From contig JBPOFK010000023.1 in the NCBI GenBank assembly GCA_051252095.1, forward strand, positions 1 to 27,540: a stretch of 27,540 nucleotides of DNA, given 5' to 3'. Each line of letters begins with the position of its first letter. Position 1 is the first letter of the stretch. This document shows, piece after piece, positions 1 through 8,605 of this stretch. Origin of the DNA: GCA-2401735 sp051252095. GTDB taxonomy: Bacteria; Pseudomonadota; Gammaproteobacteria; Burkholderiales; Methylophilaceae. Under the pieces are notes generated by a model. The model worked only from the letters and a program-made list of their open reading frames with translations, was not told the origin of the DNA and did not search any database. Made by a program: the position numbers and the translations under genes.

Positions 1-125
1 GTGAAGATGGGGTAGCTGTTCATCAGGGCAACCAGGTCTTGGTAGCGCTGCAAGGTATGCAGCGCTGTCGCGCTGCTTTCTTCTGCTCGATTGCCCATCA
101 AACTAATGTGGAGGGCCAACATCAT
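1..125 (-). CDS. Partial unknown protein, N-terminal 41 residues, running off the left edge
   Basis: An open frame starts at ATG 125 (a second ATG follows at once) and stays open to base 1. An in-frame TAA lies just upstream, and a GAGAG ribosome-binding-like site sits about 7 bases before the ATG, so this looks like a real gene start. The visible residues begin MMLALHISLMG and end LVALMNSYPIF, with no clear signal peptide or known motif. The stretch looks more GC-rich than the TolC-family gene beside it. I do not recognise the family, and too little is visible to assign a function. Confidence 0.4.
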   Translation of the reverse strand, partial: MMLALHISLMGNRAEESSATALHTLQRYQDLVALMNSYPIF

Positions 126-354
126 TAAAAAACTCTCTTAAAACAATATCGACTCTGCTCGAGCCAGAAGTGGTATTGAAGACAGGTCCGGTTCAAGTCT
201 TTGGGTAGTAAACTTCTTTTTTTATCTTGTTTGCTTTGCATATTTATTGCCCTCAATTTTTCTACTTACACATATATAGTGACGAATGAGAACAGAAAAT
301 AGACAGTTAACTATTAAAAAAATAATATAATTATATGAAGATATTTAAAATATT
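126..354. other. Intergenic gap between the partial left-edge gene and the TolC-family gene
   Basis: This AT-rich stretch must hold the promoter of the left-edge gene and the end of the type I secretion operon. I see no convincing rho-independent terminator after the TolC-family stop, only a short loopless ATATAATTATAT palindrome near 330 followed by a T-rich run on the minus strand. No RNA gene or ORF was recognised. Confidence 0.5.
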
Positions 355-1686
355 TTATTTTTCAAAATAGCCAGCTACTAAATTCAAATCATTTAAACTT
401 AGCGTTCCCGCTATTTTTTTAAGTTTTAGATAACTTTGCAGATAATTGTATTTTTCTAATGATAAATTACGCTTTGCCTCAAAAAACTGACTCTCAGTAT
501 TAAGCACATCAAAGTTGGTACGCACGCCTCCCTTAACACTTTTTTTGGTTGCCTCAACAAGCAGCGATGCTGAATTAACTGCCACTTTTAAAGCATCAAT
601 TTTTCGTTTAGCATTTAATACCGCATTGAATTGCTTTTGTAACTCCACAATAATGGCATTTGATTTTGCATCAAGTTCAGCTTGTGCTTTTTGTAGTTTT
701 GACTGCGCTTGCCGAGTTAGCGCTGTCACTGAACCTCCCGAAAATATTGGCACAGTCAATTGCAAACCAATAGATTGTACTGAAACCTCCTGATTAAAAG
801 TGTTAATTGTGTCAGACTCACTCTGGCTCCAGCTAGCCACAGCATCTAGCCGTGGTAGATGACCAGCTTGACTTCTTTTCACCTCCTCACGCGCAATCTC
901 TAATGTATAACGTTGAACTATAAGCTCCAAATTGCTTTCCTCAGCTATCTCTTTCCATACTGAAAACTGGGCTGGCTGAACAGGAAACACCTCAAAACTG
1001 CTTGATAAAGGATTAATCGCATCAAACTCTCTACCCAGAATCTTATTGAGCGCTGTACGGGAGTTATCTAGACTGTTTTGCGCCTCAACAATTTCCGCTT
1101 CAGCCAAATCATATTGTGCTTGTGACTCTAAAATATCTGTTTTTGTACCTTCTCCATTCTTAAATAAATGAATGTTTGCTTGTTTTTGCTCCATAAAAGC
1201 ATCTCTTTTTGACTGCGCCAGCAACAATACATCCTCAGCGTACAATACGGCTGCATATAGATTAAAAGTACGCAAAATAAGCTCTTGAATTCGAATAGAA
1301 AACTCTTGATCACTCAAAGAAGTTTGAGCCAAGCCCTGTTTATAACGCGCGTATCCATCAAAATTAATCAGCGGCTGACGCAACTGAATTGAAGCGGTTT
1401 GACTGTCATAGTCGCGATGTTCAGTGCGATTGTTATTCACGCCATCATATTCAATATCGGCAGTGTTTTTATGATGTGAATAATTTGCAGTAATGACAGG
1501 AAGCAGGTTTGAACGCCCTAATACTTTGAACTGTTGTCCAGCTTCATGCGTATAGAAAGCAGCTTGGAATGTAGGATCATTTTCGCGTGCTAATGTATAA
1601 GCATCAATTAAGCTAATAGCATGTATATTAGTCGCATAAAGCCCACTAAGTACAATAATAATTAAATGCTTTATTGATAAATGCAT
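355..1686 (-). CDS. TolC-family outer membrane protein of a type I secretion system
   Basis: The 443-residue protein has a Sec signal peptide (about residues 1-23, ending in NIHA) followed by the usual TolC-family opening (SLIDAYTLARENDP). Two long helical, coiled-coil-rich halves separated by beta-strand segments follow, which matches the internal duplication and length of the family. Its role is the trimeric outer membrane exit duct that docks on the HlyD adaptor. It is the last gene of a three-gene unit (ABC transporter, HlyD, TolC) with only 6 bases to the HlyD gene, so it is dedicated to this exporter and not a stand-alone efflux TolC. The likely substrate is the RTX protein encoded about 12 kb away. 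Confidence 0.92.
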   Translation of the reverse strand: MHLSIKHLIIIVLSGLYATNIHAISLIDAYTLARENDPTFQAAFYTHEAGQQFKVLGRSNLLPVITANYSHHKNTADIEYDGVNNNRTEHRDYDSQTASIQLRQPLINFDGYARYKQGLAQTSLSDQEFSIRIQELILRTFNLYAAVLYAEDVLLLAQSKRDAFMEQKQANIHLFKNGEGTKTDILESQAQYDLAEAEIVEAQNSLDNSRTALNKILGREFDAINPLSSSFEVFPVQPAQFSVWKEIAEESNLELIVQRYTLEIAREEVKRSQAGHLPRLDAVASWSQSESDTINTFNQEVSVQSIGLQLTVPIFSGGSVTALTRQAQSKLQKAQAELDAKSNAIIVELQKQFNAVLNAKRKIDALKVAVNSASLLVEATKKSVKGGVRTNFDVLNTESQFFEAKRNLSLEKYNYLQSYLKLKKIAGTLSLNDLNLVAGYFEK

Positions 1687-1692
1687 AAAAAG

Positions 1693-3048
1693 CTAATCTT
1701 CAGACATCGACAATTTAAGACGATCAAGAATAGGTTTTAGCAAATAATTCATCATTGTTCGTTCACCTGTTTTCACAAACATCTCTACTGGCATCCCTGG
1801 TTTTATTTCTAATGTCGTCAACATTTCCATGCCTTCAGGTGCCACTTTTGAAACAAGCCGATAGTAAGGGCTCCCTGTCACTTCGTCTACTAAACTATCA
1901 GCAGAAACTTGCGTCACTTTGCCTGGAATATGTGGAGTCAAGTTTCGATTAAAAGCTGTGAACATTAAGTCAACTTCTAAACCTGCACTAACTTTATCAA
2001 CTAGATGAATAGGCAACTTACCCTCCACAACTAAAAAGTCATCTCCAGGGACAATATCCATCATTTTAAAACCAGGCGCCACGACAGCACCTTTTGTAAA
2101 CACATTCAGACCAACAACTGTGCCAGAAGCTGGCGATCTAACGAGAACTTTCTCAAGGTCGTAATCCAGTCCAGTCAGCTGACTGCCTAGCGCATCCACC
2201 TGTTTTTGTGCTTCTGACAGCAACTCTCTTACTTCTTTTTTATATTCTTGACGTCGCTTTAATTGATCCAGCTTTAGTTCAGCAATCTGGCTTTCGGCAC
2301 GGGCAATGTTCCCTATGTCTTCTGAAATAGTGGCATTAATCTGGGCTGCTGACTGCTCTAATTCTAGTAAACGATTATGAGCGACATACCCTTCTTTTTC
2401 CAACTCACGAATACCACCGAGTTGTTCATTAATGAGTTCTAGCTGTTGTAGTTTGTTATCACGCGAAGCTTGCAATCCTTTTGTTTGAGATATTAAGCCT
2501 TTGATATTTTCACCGATTGCAGACAGCTCGCTCTTTAATGCATTTCTACGAGAAGAAAACACTTCTTTCTGCGCCTCCAAATAGCTTAAAACACGCGCAT
2601 GATTAGTCTCATCATTTAACATTTCTGGAAATTTGATTGTGTCTAAATCATCACGCTCTGCGATAAGCCTAGCCTCACTTGCTTTGGCGATGTAATACTG
2701 CACTCTATTAGTATCAGCATTCGCTTTGGCTTGAATATGATTCATTTCCACAAGCACATCTCCAGCTTCAACAACAGTGCCTTCTTTTACTAAAATTGCC
2801 TCTACAGTACCGCCACCCTGATGCTGAACTGCCTTTCTATTGGTCGAAACGGATACCGTTCCACTTAGTGGCACACCCTTATCTAAAGGCGCCACTGATG
2901 CCCAAACTAAGAAGCTACCAAAACCAGCAATCACTACCCACCAGCCAAATCGGATATATTTTTTGATATCTGCATTTAACTTATCCTCACTGGCTACCCC
3001 CACGGCTAGACTGGTTTTATCTGAAATGATGTTCTTTGATTTTTTCAT
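1693..3048 (-). CDS. HlyD-family type I secretion periplasmic adaptor (PrtE-like)
   Basis: This 451-residue membrane-fusion protein has a short cytoplasmic N-terminus and one membrane helix at about residues 33-52 (WWVVIAGFGSFLVWASV). A lipoyl half (GGGTVEAILVKEGTVVEAGD) comes next, then a long periplasmic coiled coil (roughly 130-290), the second lipoyl half (VRSPASGTVVGLNVF) and the C-terminal beta-barrel region. It bridges the inner-membrane ABC transporter and the outer-membrane duct. The start ATG lies 6 bases after the stop of the transporter gene. Length and order match the HlyD/PrtE class of protease and RTX exporters better than drug-efflux adaptors. Confidence 0.93.
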   Translation of the reverse strand: MKKSKNIISDKTSLAVGVASEDKLNADIKKYIRFGWWVVIAGFGSFLVWASVAPLDKGVPLSGTVSVSTNRKAVQHQGGGTVEAILVKEGTVVEAGDVLVEMNHIQAKANADTNRVQYYIAKASEARLIAERDDLDTIKFPEMLNDETNHARVLSYLEAQKEVFSSRRNALKSELSAIGENIKGLISQTKGLQASRDNKLQQLELINEQLGGIRELEKEGYVAHNRLLELEQSAAQINATISEDIGNIARAESQIAELKLDQLKRRQEYKKEVRELLSEAQKQVDALGSQLTGLDYDLEKVLVRSPASGTVVGLNVFTKGAVVAPGFKMMDIVPGDDFLVVEGKLPIHLVDKVSAGLEVDLMFTAFNRNLTPHIPGKVTQVSADSLVDEVTGSPYYRLVSKVAPEGMEMLTTLEIKPGMPVEMFVKTGERTMMNYLLKPILDRLKLSMSED

Positions 3049-3054
3049 CTTGGT

Positions 3055-4782
3055 TTATGCCGCTGCGGGGGCTTTAGAAGTTGAATCATTTGCTTTGTTT
3101 TTATTGCTAATGGCCTTCATGACTTCAGCTGTAGGACCAAACATCTGCGCTACACCATCGACAAGCAGTAACAATTTTTTTGTGACTGCCAATGCACTGG
3201 AACGATGGGTAATCACCACAATGGTTTTGCCGCGTTGTTGCAGTCTATTGATTGTGGCGATTAATGCCTGCTCACCTGTTTCATCTAAGTTAGAGTTCGG
3301 CTCATCTAATACAATCAATGAAGGATCATCATAAATGGCCCTTGCGAGGCCGAGTCGCTGTTTTTGCCCACCAGATAAGCCTGCACCGTCATCACCTAGC
3401 AAAGTGTCATAGCCCTTAGCTAGCCGTAGAATCATGTCATGAACGCCGGCACGTTGAGCTGCTAATATCACTTTCGCCGCATCAACTTCACCGAAACGTG
3501 CTATGTTTTCGCTAACTGTACCTGCAAACAATTCTACATTTTGTGGAAGATAACCAATGTATGGTCCAAGCTCTTCTTTATTCCATTGAAAGATATTCGC
3601 CGTGTCTAAGCGCACATATCCTGAAACAGTCGGCCAAATTCCGACTATAGTGCGTGCCAAGGTTGATTTTCCTGCACCACTAGGGCCGATAACACCCAGC
3701 ACATCGCCTGGACAGATGGCAAGACTTAAATTTTTTAAAGTTGGTACTGTAGCGCCTGGTGGAATAACGGTAATACCTTCGATGGACACAATGCCTTTTG
3801 GCTTAGGTAATTGCATGCTAACAAGACGTGGTGGATGCGCAATGAGTAATTCATTAATCCTTGAATAGGCGCTTTTAACACCGCTCCAAGTCTTCCAGAC
3901 ACTGATTAACTGCTCTACTGGACTGAGAATTCTACCCATCAATATGGATGCGACAATCATCATGCCAGGGGTAATCTTGTTTTCTAATACCAAGAGTGCG
4001 CCAAATCCGAGTACCAACGATTGCAGACAAATTTTGGTGAACCGACTAATCGCTGCAATGGTGCCTGCTTTTTCACTAGCCTCACCTTGCAATATCAAAT
4101 ACCGGCACTGCAATTTATACCAACGCGCCATTAAATTAGGCAGCATGCCCATTGCCTCTATCACTTCAGCATTCCGCAAATTATTAGTCGCTAAATTGTT
4201 GGCTGTTACAGCCATGGCATTTGCTTCAGACAGTGGCTTTTTTGAAATATTTTCGTTTATAAAAGCTAACACAATTAAGGAAATAGATCCAAATAATGCA
4301 AAAAGGCCCAGTGAGGTATTGAATAAAAAAATAATTAATAAATAAACAGGAAACCATGGTGCATCAAAGAAAGCAAACAAAGCATTACCACTAACAAACT
4401 GTCGGATAGTCGTTAAATCAATTAAAAACTGACCTGCGTTAACACCTGTTTTTTTTAAACTCTGCTCGAATGCAGCGGTATAGACGCGTTTATTTAATTT
4501 CATGTCCAATTGTGCGGAAACGCGAATTAATACAAAACTACGTACAAATTCCAAAGCACCTAAAATGAGATACGCTACAACAATAATTAGAGTCAACATC
4601 AATAGAGTTGCTTCATTCCTACTAGCGAGCACTCTGTCATAGACCTGAAGCATATAGAGAGAAGGTGCTATCATCAGTATATTCAAGATTGCACTAAAAA
4701 CACCTACTGCGATAAATGCCGACTTAAACTGTGAAAGTGCCAAAGCAATTTCATTGTTTGATTTTTTTGTTTTAGTTTGCAC
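3055..4782 (-). CDS. Type I secretion ABC transporter, permease-ATPase (PrtD-like)
   Basis: This 575-residue fused membrane and ATPase protein energises export of C-terminally tagged substrates across the inner membrane. Transmembrane helices occupy about residues 20-300. The ATPase domain shows Walker A GPSGAGKS (366-373), signature LSGGQ (469-473), Walker B LIVLDE (489-494) and the switch histidine 526 in ITHRS. There is no N-terminal C39 peptidase domain, so substrates are probably not leader-cleaved; this is the PrtD/LapB-size class suited to RTX proteins. The start is GTG at 4782 with AAGG about 8 bases upstream. The gene begins 60 bases after the last pseudopilin gene, so it may share the upstream transcript or have its own promoter in that gap. 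Confidence 0.94.
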   Translation of the reverse strand: MQTKTKKSNNEIALALSQFKSAFIAVGVFSAILNILMIAPSLYMLQVYDRVLASRNEATLLMLTLIIVVAYLILGALEFVRSFVLIRVSAQLDMKLNKRVYTAAFEQSLKKTGVNAGQFLIDLTTIRQFVSGNALFAFFDAPWFPVYLLIIFLFNTSLGLFALFGSISLIVLAFINENISKKPLSEANAMAVTANNLATNNLRNAEVIEAMGMLPNLMARWYKLQCRYLILQGEASEKAGTIAAISRFTKICLQSLVLGFGALLVLENKITPGMMIVASILMGRILSPVEQLISVWKTWSGVKSAYSRINELLIAHPPRLVSMQLPKPKGIVSIEGITVIPPGATVPTLKNLSLAICPGDVLGVIGPSGAGKSTLARTIVGIWPTVSGYVRLDTANIFQWNKEELGPYIGYLPQNVELFAGTVSENIARFGEVDAAKVILAAQRAGVHDMILRLAKGYDTLLGDDGAGLSGGQKQRLGLARAIYDDPSLIVLDEPNSNLDETGEQALIATINRLQQRGKTIVVITHRSSALAVTKKLLLLVDGVAQMFGPTAEVMKAISNKNKANDSTSKAPAAA

Positions 4783-4842
4783 TATTTGTTACCTTACATT
4801 TATTGTTAGTTATCTAATAAAAACGAGCTTATAAACTGATTG

Positions 4843-5316
4843 CTAATTGTTTTCTACATAGACAAAGTACCACTCACCATAAAAAAGACTATCTTCAAAC
4901 CCCTTGTAAATAGTGCGAAAGTTTTTCTGTTTGAAAGGCTTTTCTGCAGACAGACTATTGATTCCCATTACACCACCACTAGGCGCCTCGACAATTCCCC
5001 AACCATCTCGCTGCGTCACTGGATCTTGATATAATTTTCTCAAATACTGTCTGGGGGCTGGAAAGCGAGTGTCATGTAGCAAAGCTTCCAAGTTTGGTGG
5101 GTATTGCTTAACAACACTTGGTGTAGCGTTGTAATAACGTCCAATCGCCTGTCTAAATGTATCTCCGACTTTAAGTAGCTCTTGTTCTCTATCTCGCTTT
5201 ACAGCATCACTCAACTTAACACTTGCAGCGCTTAAAATATATCCAGCAATTATTAGTAAACAAAGCATCCCTAATAGCACATAGCCCTGACTACTTTTTC
5301 TATTACCATTCTGCAT
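4843..5316 (-). CDS. GspG-like pseudopilin lacking Glu5
   Basis: The protein is a prepilin-like, single-helix component of the type II secretion pseudopilus. A prepilin cleavage site (SSQG/YVLLG) precedes a hydrophobic helix (about residues 12-32), a charged helix and a globular part with the motif YPPNLEALL...LRKLYQDP shared with the neighbouring pseudopilins. Position 5 of the mature protein is Gly where pilins have Glu, a feature known from tip pseudopilins such as GspK. I chose ATG 5316 because GGGAG lies 5 bases upstream; an in-frame ATG at 5328 has no good site. Either start overlaps the preceding gene, so translation is probably coupled. It is much shorter than classical GspK. Confidence 0.8.
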   Translation of the reverse strand: MQNGNRKSSQGYVLLGMLCLLIIAGYILSAASVKLSDAVKRDREQELLKVGDTFRQAIGRYYNATPSVVKQYPPNLEALLHDTRFPAPRQYLRKLYQDPVTQRDGWGIVEAPSGGVMGINSLSAEKPFKQKNFRTIYKGFEDSLFYGEWYFVYVENN

Positions 5317-5692
5317 ATGCGCTCCCATCAGATGAAATTAGCTGAGAACCACTGTGAATATCAGCCATTTCTCCCTCAACACCCTTTTCAAATGGGGCCA
5401 CAAAGACCCAAGTATCCATTCGGTCAGTAATAGGGTCGATGGGTATCTCTCTTAAATATCGCCCTTGCACTAAATCTTCTAAGTGATTAGGGTAAGCATT
5501 TTTATCGCTATAAAACTGATCAATTGCATCCCTCATCACAAGCAAATCATGTCGTAAGACTTTCTCTTTAGAGCGATCTATCGAATTGAAATAACGTGGC
5601 GATACCAAACTCAGTAATATTGCAATAATTGCCAACACGACAAGTATTTCTATCAATGTAAACCCTTTATTTTGTTCTTGTTTTAAATACAT
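5303..5692 (-). CDS. GspG-like type II secretion pseudopilin
   Basis: This is a 129-residue type IV pilin-like protein. The cleavage site NKG/FTLIE with Glu5 is followed by the helix FTLIEILVVLAIIAILLSLV. A globular region carries YPNHLEDLV and LREIPIDPITD, a pattern common to all four pseudopilins of this locus. It would be processed by a prepilin peptidase, not encoded here, and built into the periplasmic pseudopilus. The stop of the upstream gene and this start overlap as TGATG, so I place the start at ATG 5692; an in-frame GTG at 5695 is the alternative. It probably is a minor subunit, but I cannot match it to GspH, I or J by sequence. Confidence 0.85.
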   Translation of the reverse strand: MYLKQEQNKGFTLIEILVVLAIIAILLSLVSPRYFNSIDRSKEKVLRHDLLVMRDAIDQFYSDKNAYPNHLEDLVQGRYLREIPIDPITDRMDTWVFVAPFEKGVEGEMADIHSGSQLISSDGSAYAEW

Positions 5693-6180
5693 CACCAGTC
5701 TCGATACGGTTGTTGATTTATGCCAATACCTGTTGACAATGAATACACATCATAGACATCCCCGCCAGCTTTTGGCTCGTCAAAAGAACTGCGATAGCTG
5801 CGCAGTCCCCATGTCTCTTCATTAGCGATCGCGTCATCATGAGCAAAGGGATCTCGTGGAATTCTGCGCAAAAAATAAAGTTTTTTATGCTCAGGATCCT
5901 GTCCATTGTCAACACCTTCCACAAGCTCACTCAGTGACCTAGGATAGCCAGTATCATCAGCAGGTTTTTCTATCAACCCATCATCCACAGCTTGCTTATA
6001 GGCATCAATCGCATCGCGCATTTGCCACAATACTTTTCTTAACTCCTTCTCTTTATTTCTCTTCTCGGTCATTTGCATCAACGGTGCGGCAGAAGTCACT
6101 ATCAAAGCAAGCAATACGAGTGCAACCAATAGCTCGATTAGTGTAAAGCCTTGTGATTTTCTTGAAATAAGCTGCATCAT
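5692..6180 (-). CDS. GspG-like type II secretion pseudopilin
   Basis: A 162-residue pseudopilin precursor. The prepilin site SQG/FTLIE (Glu5 present) leads into the helix FTLIELLVALVLLALIVTSA, followed by an amphipathic helix and a domain with YPRSLSELVEG and LRRIPRDPF, then a WGLRSY and DVYDVYS segment. It should be cleaved and methylated by a prepilin peptidase and inserted into the pseudopilus tip or shaft. The ATG at 6180 overlaps the secretin stop (ATGA), so translation is coupled to the secretin; a second ATG follows immediately. It is the first of three consecutive pseudopilin genes. Confidence 0.87.
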   Translation of the reverse strand: MMQLISRKSQGFTLIELLVALVLLALIVTSAAPLMQMTEKRNKEKELRKVLWQMRDAIDAYKQAVDDGLIEKPADDTGYPRSLSELVEGVDNGQDPEHKKLYFLRRIPRDPFAHDDAIANEETWGLRSYRSSFDEPKAGGDVYDVYSLSTGIGINQQPYRDW

Positions 6181-8117
6181 CGATATATATTTACTGCTGG
6201 CTCAGTAGTCTCTTGTAATATTTGTTTTGCAAATTCTTGATCGGTAGAAACATTATCAGCCTGCTTCTCATCTGGGGTTGGGGCTGGTATTGCTTGGGGA
6301 GCTGGCGCCATGGTAGGTAACTGGCTTTGTACATTATTGATGGTATGGTTTATACCAGAAGGGAATAAGGTATAAACCGAATTCACAGGTACTATATTGT
6401 GGAGAATTCGTGGTGTGATTAATAGCACGATTTCATTTTTGCGCTTATCCTGATTGTTATTCGTAAAGAATCTGCCAATCAGAGGTAAACTTGATAAGCC
6501 AGGTACCTTATACGTAGTACTCTGCTCATCATCTTTGAACAATCCAGCTAATATTTGCGTTTCACCATCTTTTAACTGCAAGGTTGTGTCTGCATTGCGA
6601 CTGCCGATGGAGTAAGCTAAAACGCCACTATTTGTACTAACCTGATCAATGATGTTACTGACCTCTAATTTCACTTTAATTGAAACTTGGTTCTGTATCA
6701 AAATAGTCGGCTCAACTTCAAGCTTAATCCCCACTTCAATATAACTCACGGATTGTGAAACAAACCCCGTTGAGTTGGCTACACTAGTTAGCACAGGAAT
6801 TTTATCGCCCACATGTATCTTGGCTTGGTCGCGATTTTTAACTCGAATTTTTGGATTGGCTAACAAGTTGGTGTCAGTGTCTTGTTGCAATAAATTCAAT
6901 GCTAAGACCGGGTCAGTAATCGAAAATACACCTAAATCAGAATTAAAACTTTTGAGTTCGGCCAATGTTAATCTACCTGGTGTACCATCAGCGCCTTGTA
7001 CACCTATGCTAGCTTGTGTGGGATACCGAATACCAATCTCTTCTAAGTTTCGACGATTCACTTCCATTACCTCAACCTCTAGCATCACCTCTGGTTCAAC
7101 TAAGTCTTGTGATGCAATAAGTTTTTCTGCTGTCTTAATACTTTCTAATGTGTCACGCATAACCAATGTGCCTAGCTCTTCATCAATGTAGACATCTTTT
7201 GCTTTCAGAACAGTTTTGACCAACTGCATGGCGCTTTTCGCATCCATATTATTTAGATAAAAACTACGCACATACAATTCTTCATACTCTTGGCTGCGAC
7301 TGATTGGGTAGATTAAAATTGTATTTGGATTCAATATTTTTTTTGCTAATTGATTCGTCGTTAATATCGTTTGTATTGCATCTTCTATCGGCGTATCTCT
7401 CAATAAAATACTAACCAGCATTGCATCACTGACTTCCCTATCAAAAGAAAAGTTTAATTGTCCGGCTTTGCCAATATATTCAAATACTGACTTGATGGGC
7501 ACATTGTTAAACTCAAGGCTAACTAACTTTTTAAATGCTGTTTTAATTTTAGGCACAGTATTGATTTTATTGATAGCCTCAGCATCTAGCTCTTCAAATA
7601 ATCTTTGAGCCTCTTGGTTGCCTGAATCCTCAGCTAATACTCCACGCACTAACAATCGCGCACGATCAAATTCGTTGTTGTCGAATGCCTGTCTTGCGTC
7701 TAGCATCAACGTTGTGTGCTTTTGTAAAATTTTGACCTTTTTTAGGCCGTCTAGCGCTCTCTGATTCTTGGGTAAAATTGATAATACTTCTTGAAAAATA
7801 CTTTCTGCTTCAAGTGGCAACTTTTTATGAAGAGCCATTTCAGCAGTCTCAATCAATTTTGCTATTTTTAAATCCTGCTGCATCTTGAGCGCATTTCTGA
7901 ATTGAGGATTATTTGGATACTGTTCGGTCAATGTTTGAAGTTTATTAAAGCCTTCTTCTAATCGGCCATGTGCAATTAACTGTTTTGCCGAAATATACTC
8001 TTGGTTGATTTGCCGATTCTCATTATGTGATTGCATCAAGGTACAGCTTTGCAAATAAAGAAAACCAAAAAGCAGTACAGCACATTTCTCTATATAAAAA
8101 ATATTGAATAATCTCAA
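6177..8117 (-). CDS. Secretin lipoprotein with N-terminal TPR-like region (GspD/MshL-type)
   Basis: This 646-residue protein forms the outer-membrane pore of the type II-like system. Residues 1-25 are a lipoprotein signal with lipobox LQSC (Cys25). A helical TPR-like part (about 35-190) follows, then a secretin/STN N-domain (about 200-275), a second N1-like domain (about 285-345) and the secretin barrel region, with VPGLSSLPLIGRFF and NEIVLLITPRIL near the end and a Pro/Ala-rich tail. Classical GspD has more N-domains, so this is closer to MshL/PilQ size. The start is TTG at 8117, overlapping the upstream TGA. No internal ATG would keep the lipobox, which supports the TTG start. Being a lipoprotein, it may not need a separate pilotin. 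Confidence 0.9.
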   Translation of the reverse strand: MRLFNIFYIEKCAVLLFGFLYLQSCTLMQSHNENRQINQEYISAKQLIAHGRLEEGFNKLQTLTEQYPNNPQFRNALKMQQDLKIAKLIETAEMALHKKLPLEAESIFQEVLSILPKNQRALDGLKKVKILQKHTTLMLDARQAFDNNEFDRARLLVRGVLAEDSGNQEAQRLFEELDAEAINKINTVPKIKTAFKKLVSLEFNNVPIKSVFEYIGKAGQLNFSFDREVSDAMLVSILLRDTPIEDAIQTILTTNQLAKKILNPNTILIYPISRSQEYEELYVRSFYLNNMDAKSAMQLVKTVLKAKDVYIDEELGTLVMRDTLESIKTAEKLIASQDLVEPEVMLEVEVMEVNRRNLEEIGIRYPTQASIGVQGADGTPGRLTLAELKSFNSDLGVFSITDPVLALNLLQQDTDTNLLANPKIRVKNRDQAKIHVGDKIPVLTSVANSTGFVSQSVSYIEVGIKLEVEPTILIQNQVSIKVKLEVSNIIDQVSTNSGVLAYSIGSRNADTTLQLKDGETQILAGLFKDDEQSTTYKVPGLSSLPLIGRFFTNNNQDKRKNEIVLLITPRILHNIVPVNSVYTLFPSGINHTINNVQSQLPTMAPAPQAIPAPTPDEKQADNVSTDQEFAKQILQETTEPAVNIYR

Positions 8118-8605
8118 AAAAGTGCCCCTACTTGAACACTGACCTGCGTATTTAATGGTAAAAATTGAAGAACCATCTCTGGTGGATGAATAAATTTAAC
8201 TTTCCAATTCTCATCCAATATATCTCCGCTTCTCGCTGAATAGTTCTTTCTTCCATCAGTGAGAAAAACAATAACTTCTTCACCTTCAACCAGTTTTCCT
8301 ACATACCGATATGGACTCACTGGCGTTTCAGGCTCACTTGGCAAATATTCATACATCTGTTCAACCTGAACGTTGTGTGAAACAGAAAACAAGTTAATTG
8401 GCTTATCTACAATCCGTTTTCTTAACAAAAGGCGTTCATTGTCTGTTGACACATCTACTTGCAAGCCTGATGTATTGATTAACCTTTTACTTTTTTGCTG
8501 ACTTACAAGAAGATCGTCTTCACCCTCTTGTTGGTCAACAACATAAACCAATAGTAAAGTGATCACCAATCCTAACCACACCCCATAATCTTTAAGATGC
8601 TGCAT
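8114..8605 (-). CDS. PilP/GspC-like inner-membrane protein of the type II-like system
   Basis: This is a 163-residue protein with a single N-terminal membrane helix (about residues 8-22, VWLGLVITLLLVYVV), a variable linker and a C-terminal beta-rich domain. That domain contains YRYVGKLVEGEEVIVFL and SGDILDENWKVKFIHP, a pattern that resembles the homology region of GspC/PilP/MshK proteins linking the inner platform to the secretin. It sits directly upstream of the secretin gene, as pilP sits before pilQ. Its ATG follows the preceding TAG without a gap (TAGATG). Similarity is structural and positional; the sequence itself is divergent. Confidence 0.7.
   Translation of the reverse strand: MQHLKDYGVWLGLVITLLLVYVVDQQEGEDDLLVSQQKSKRLINTSGLQVDVSTDNERLLLRKRIVDKPINLFSVSHNVQVEQMYEYLPSEPETPVSPYRYVGKLVEGEEVIVFLTDGRKNYSARSGDILDENWKVKFIHPPEMVLQFLPLNTQVSVQVGALF

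Noticed and set aside
185..215. tRNA T-arm-like GGTTCAAGTC
   Set aside because: The flanking bases do not form a T-stem or acceptor stem, so it is not a tRNA or attachment copy.
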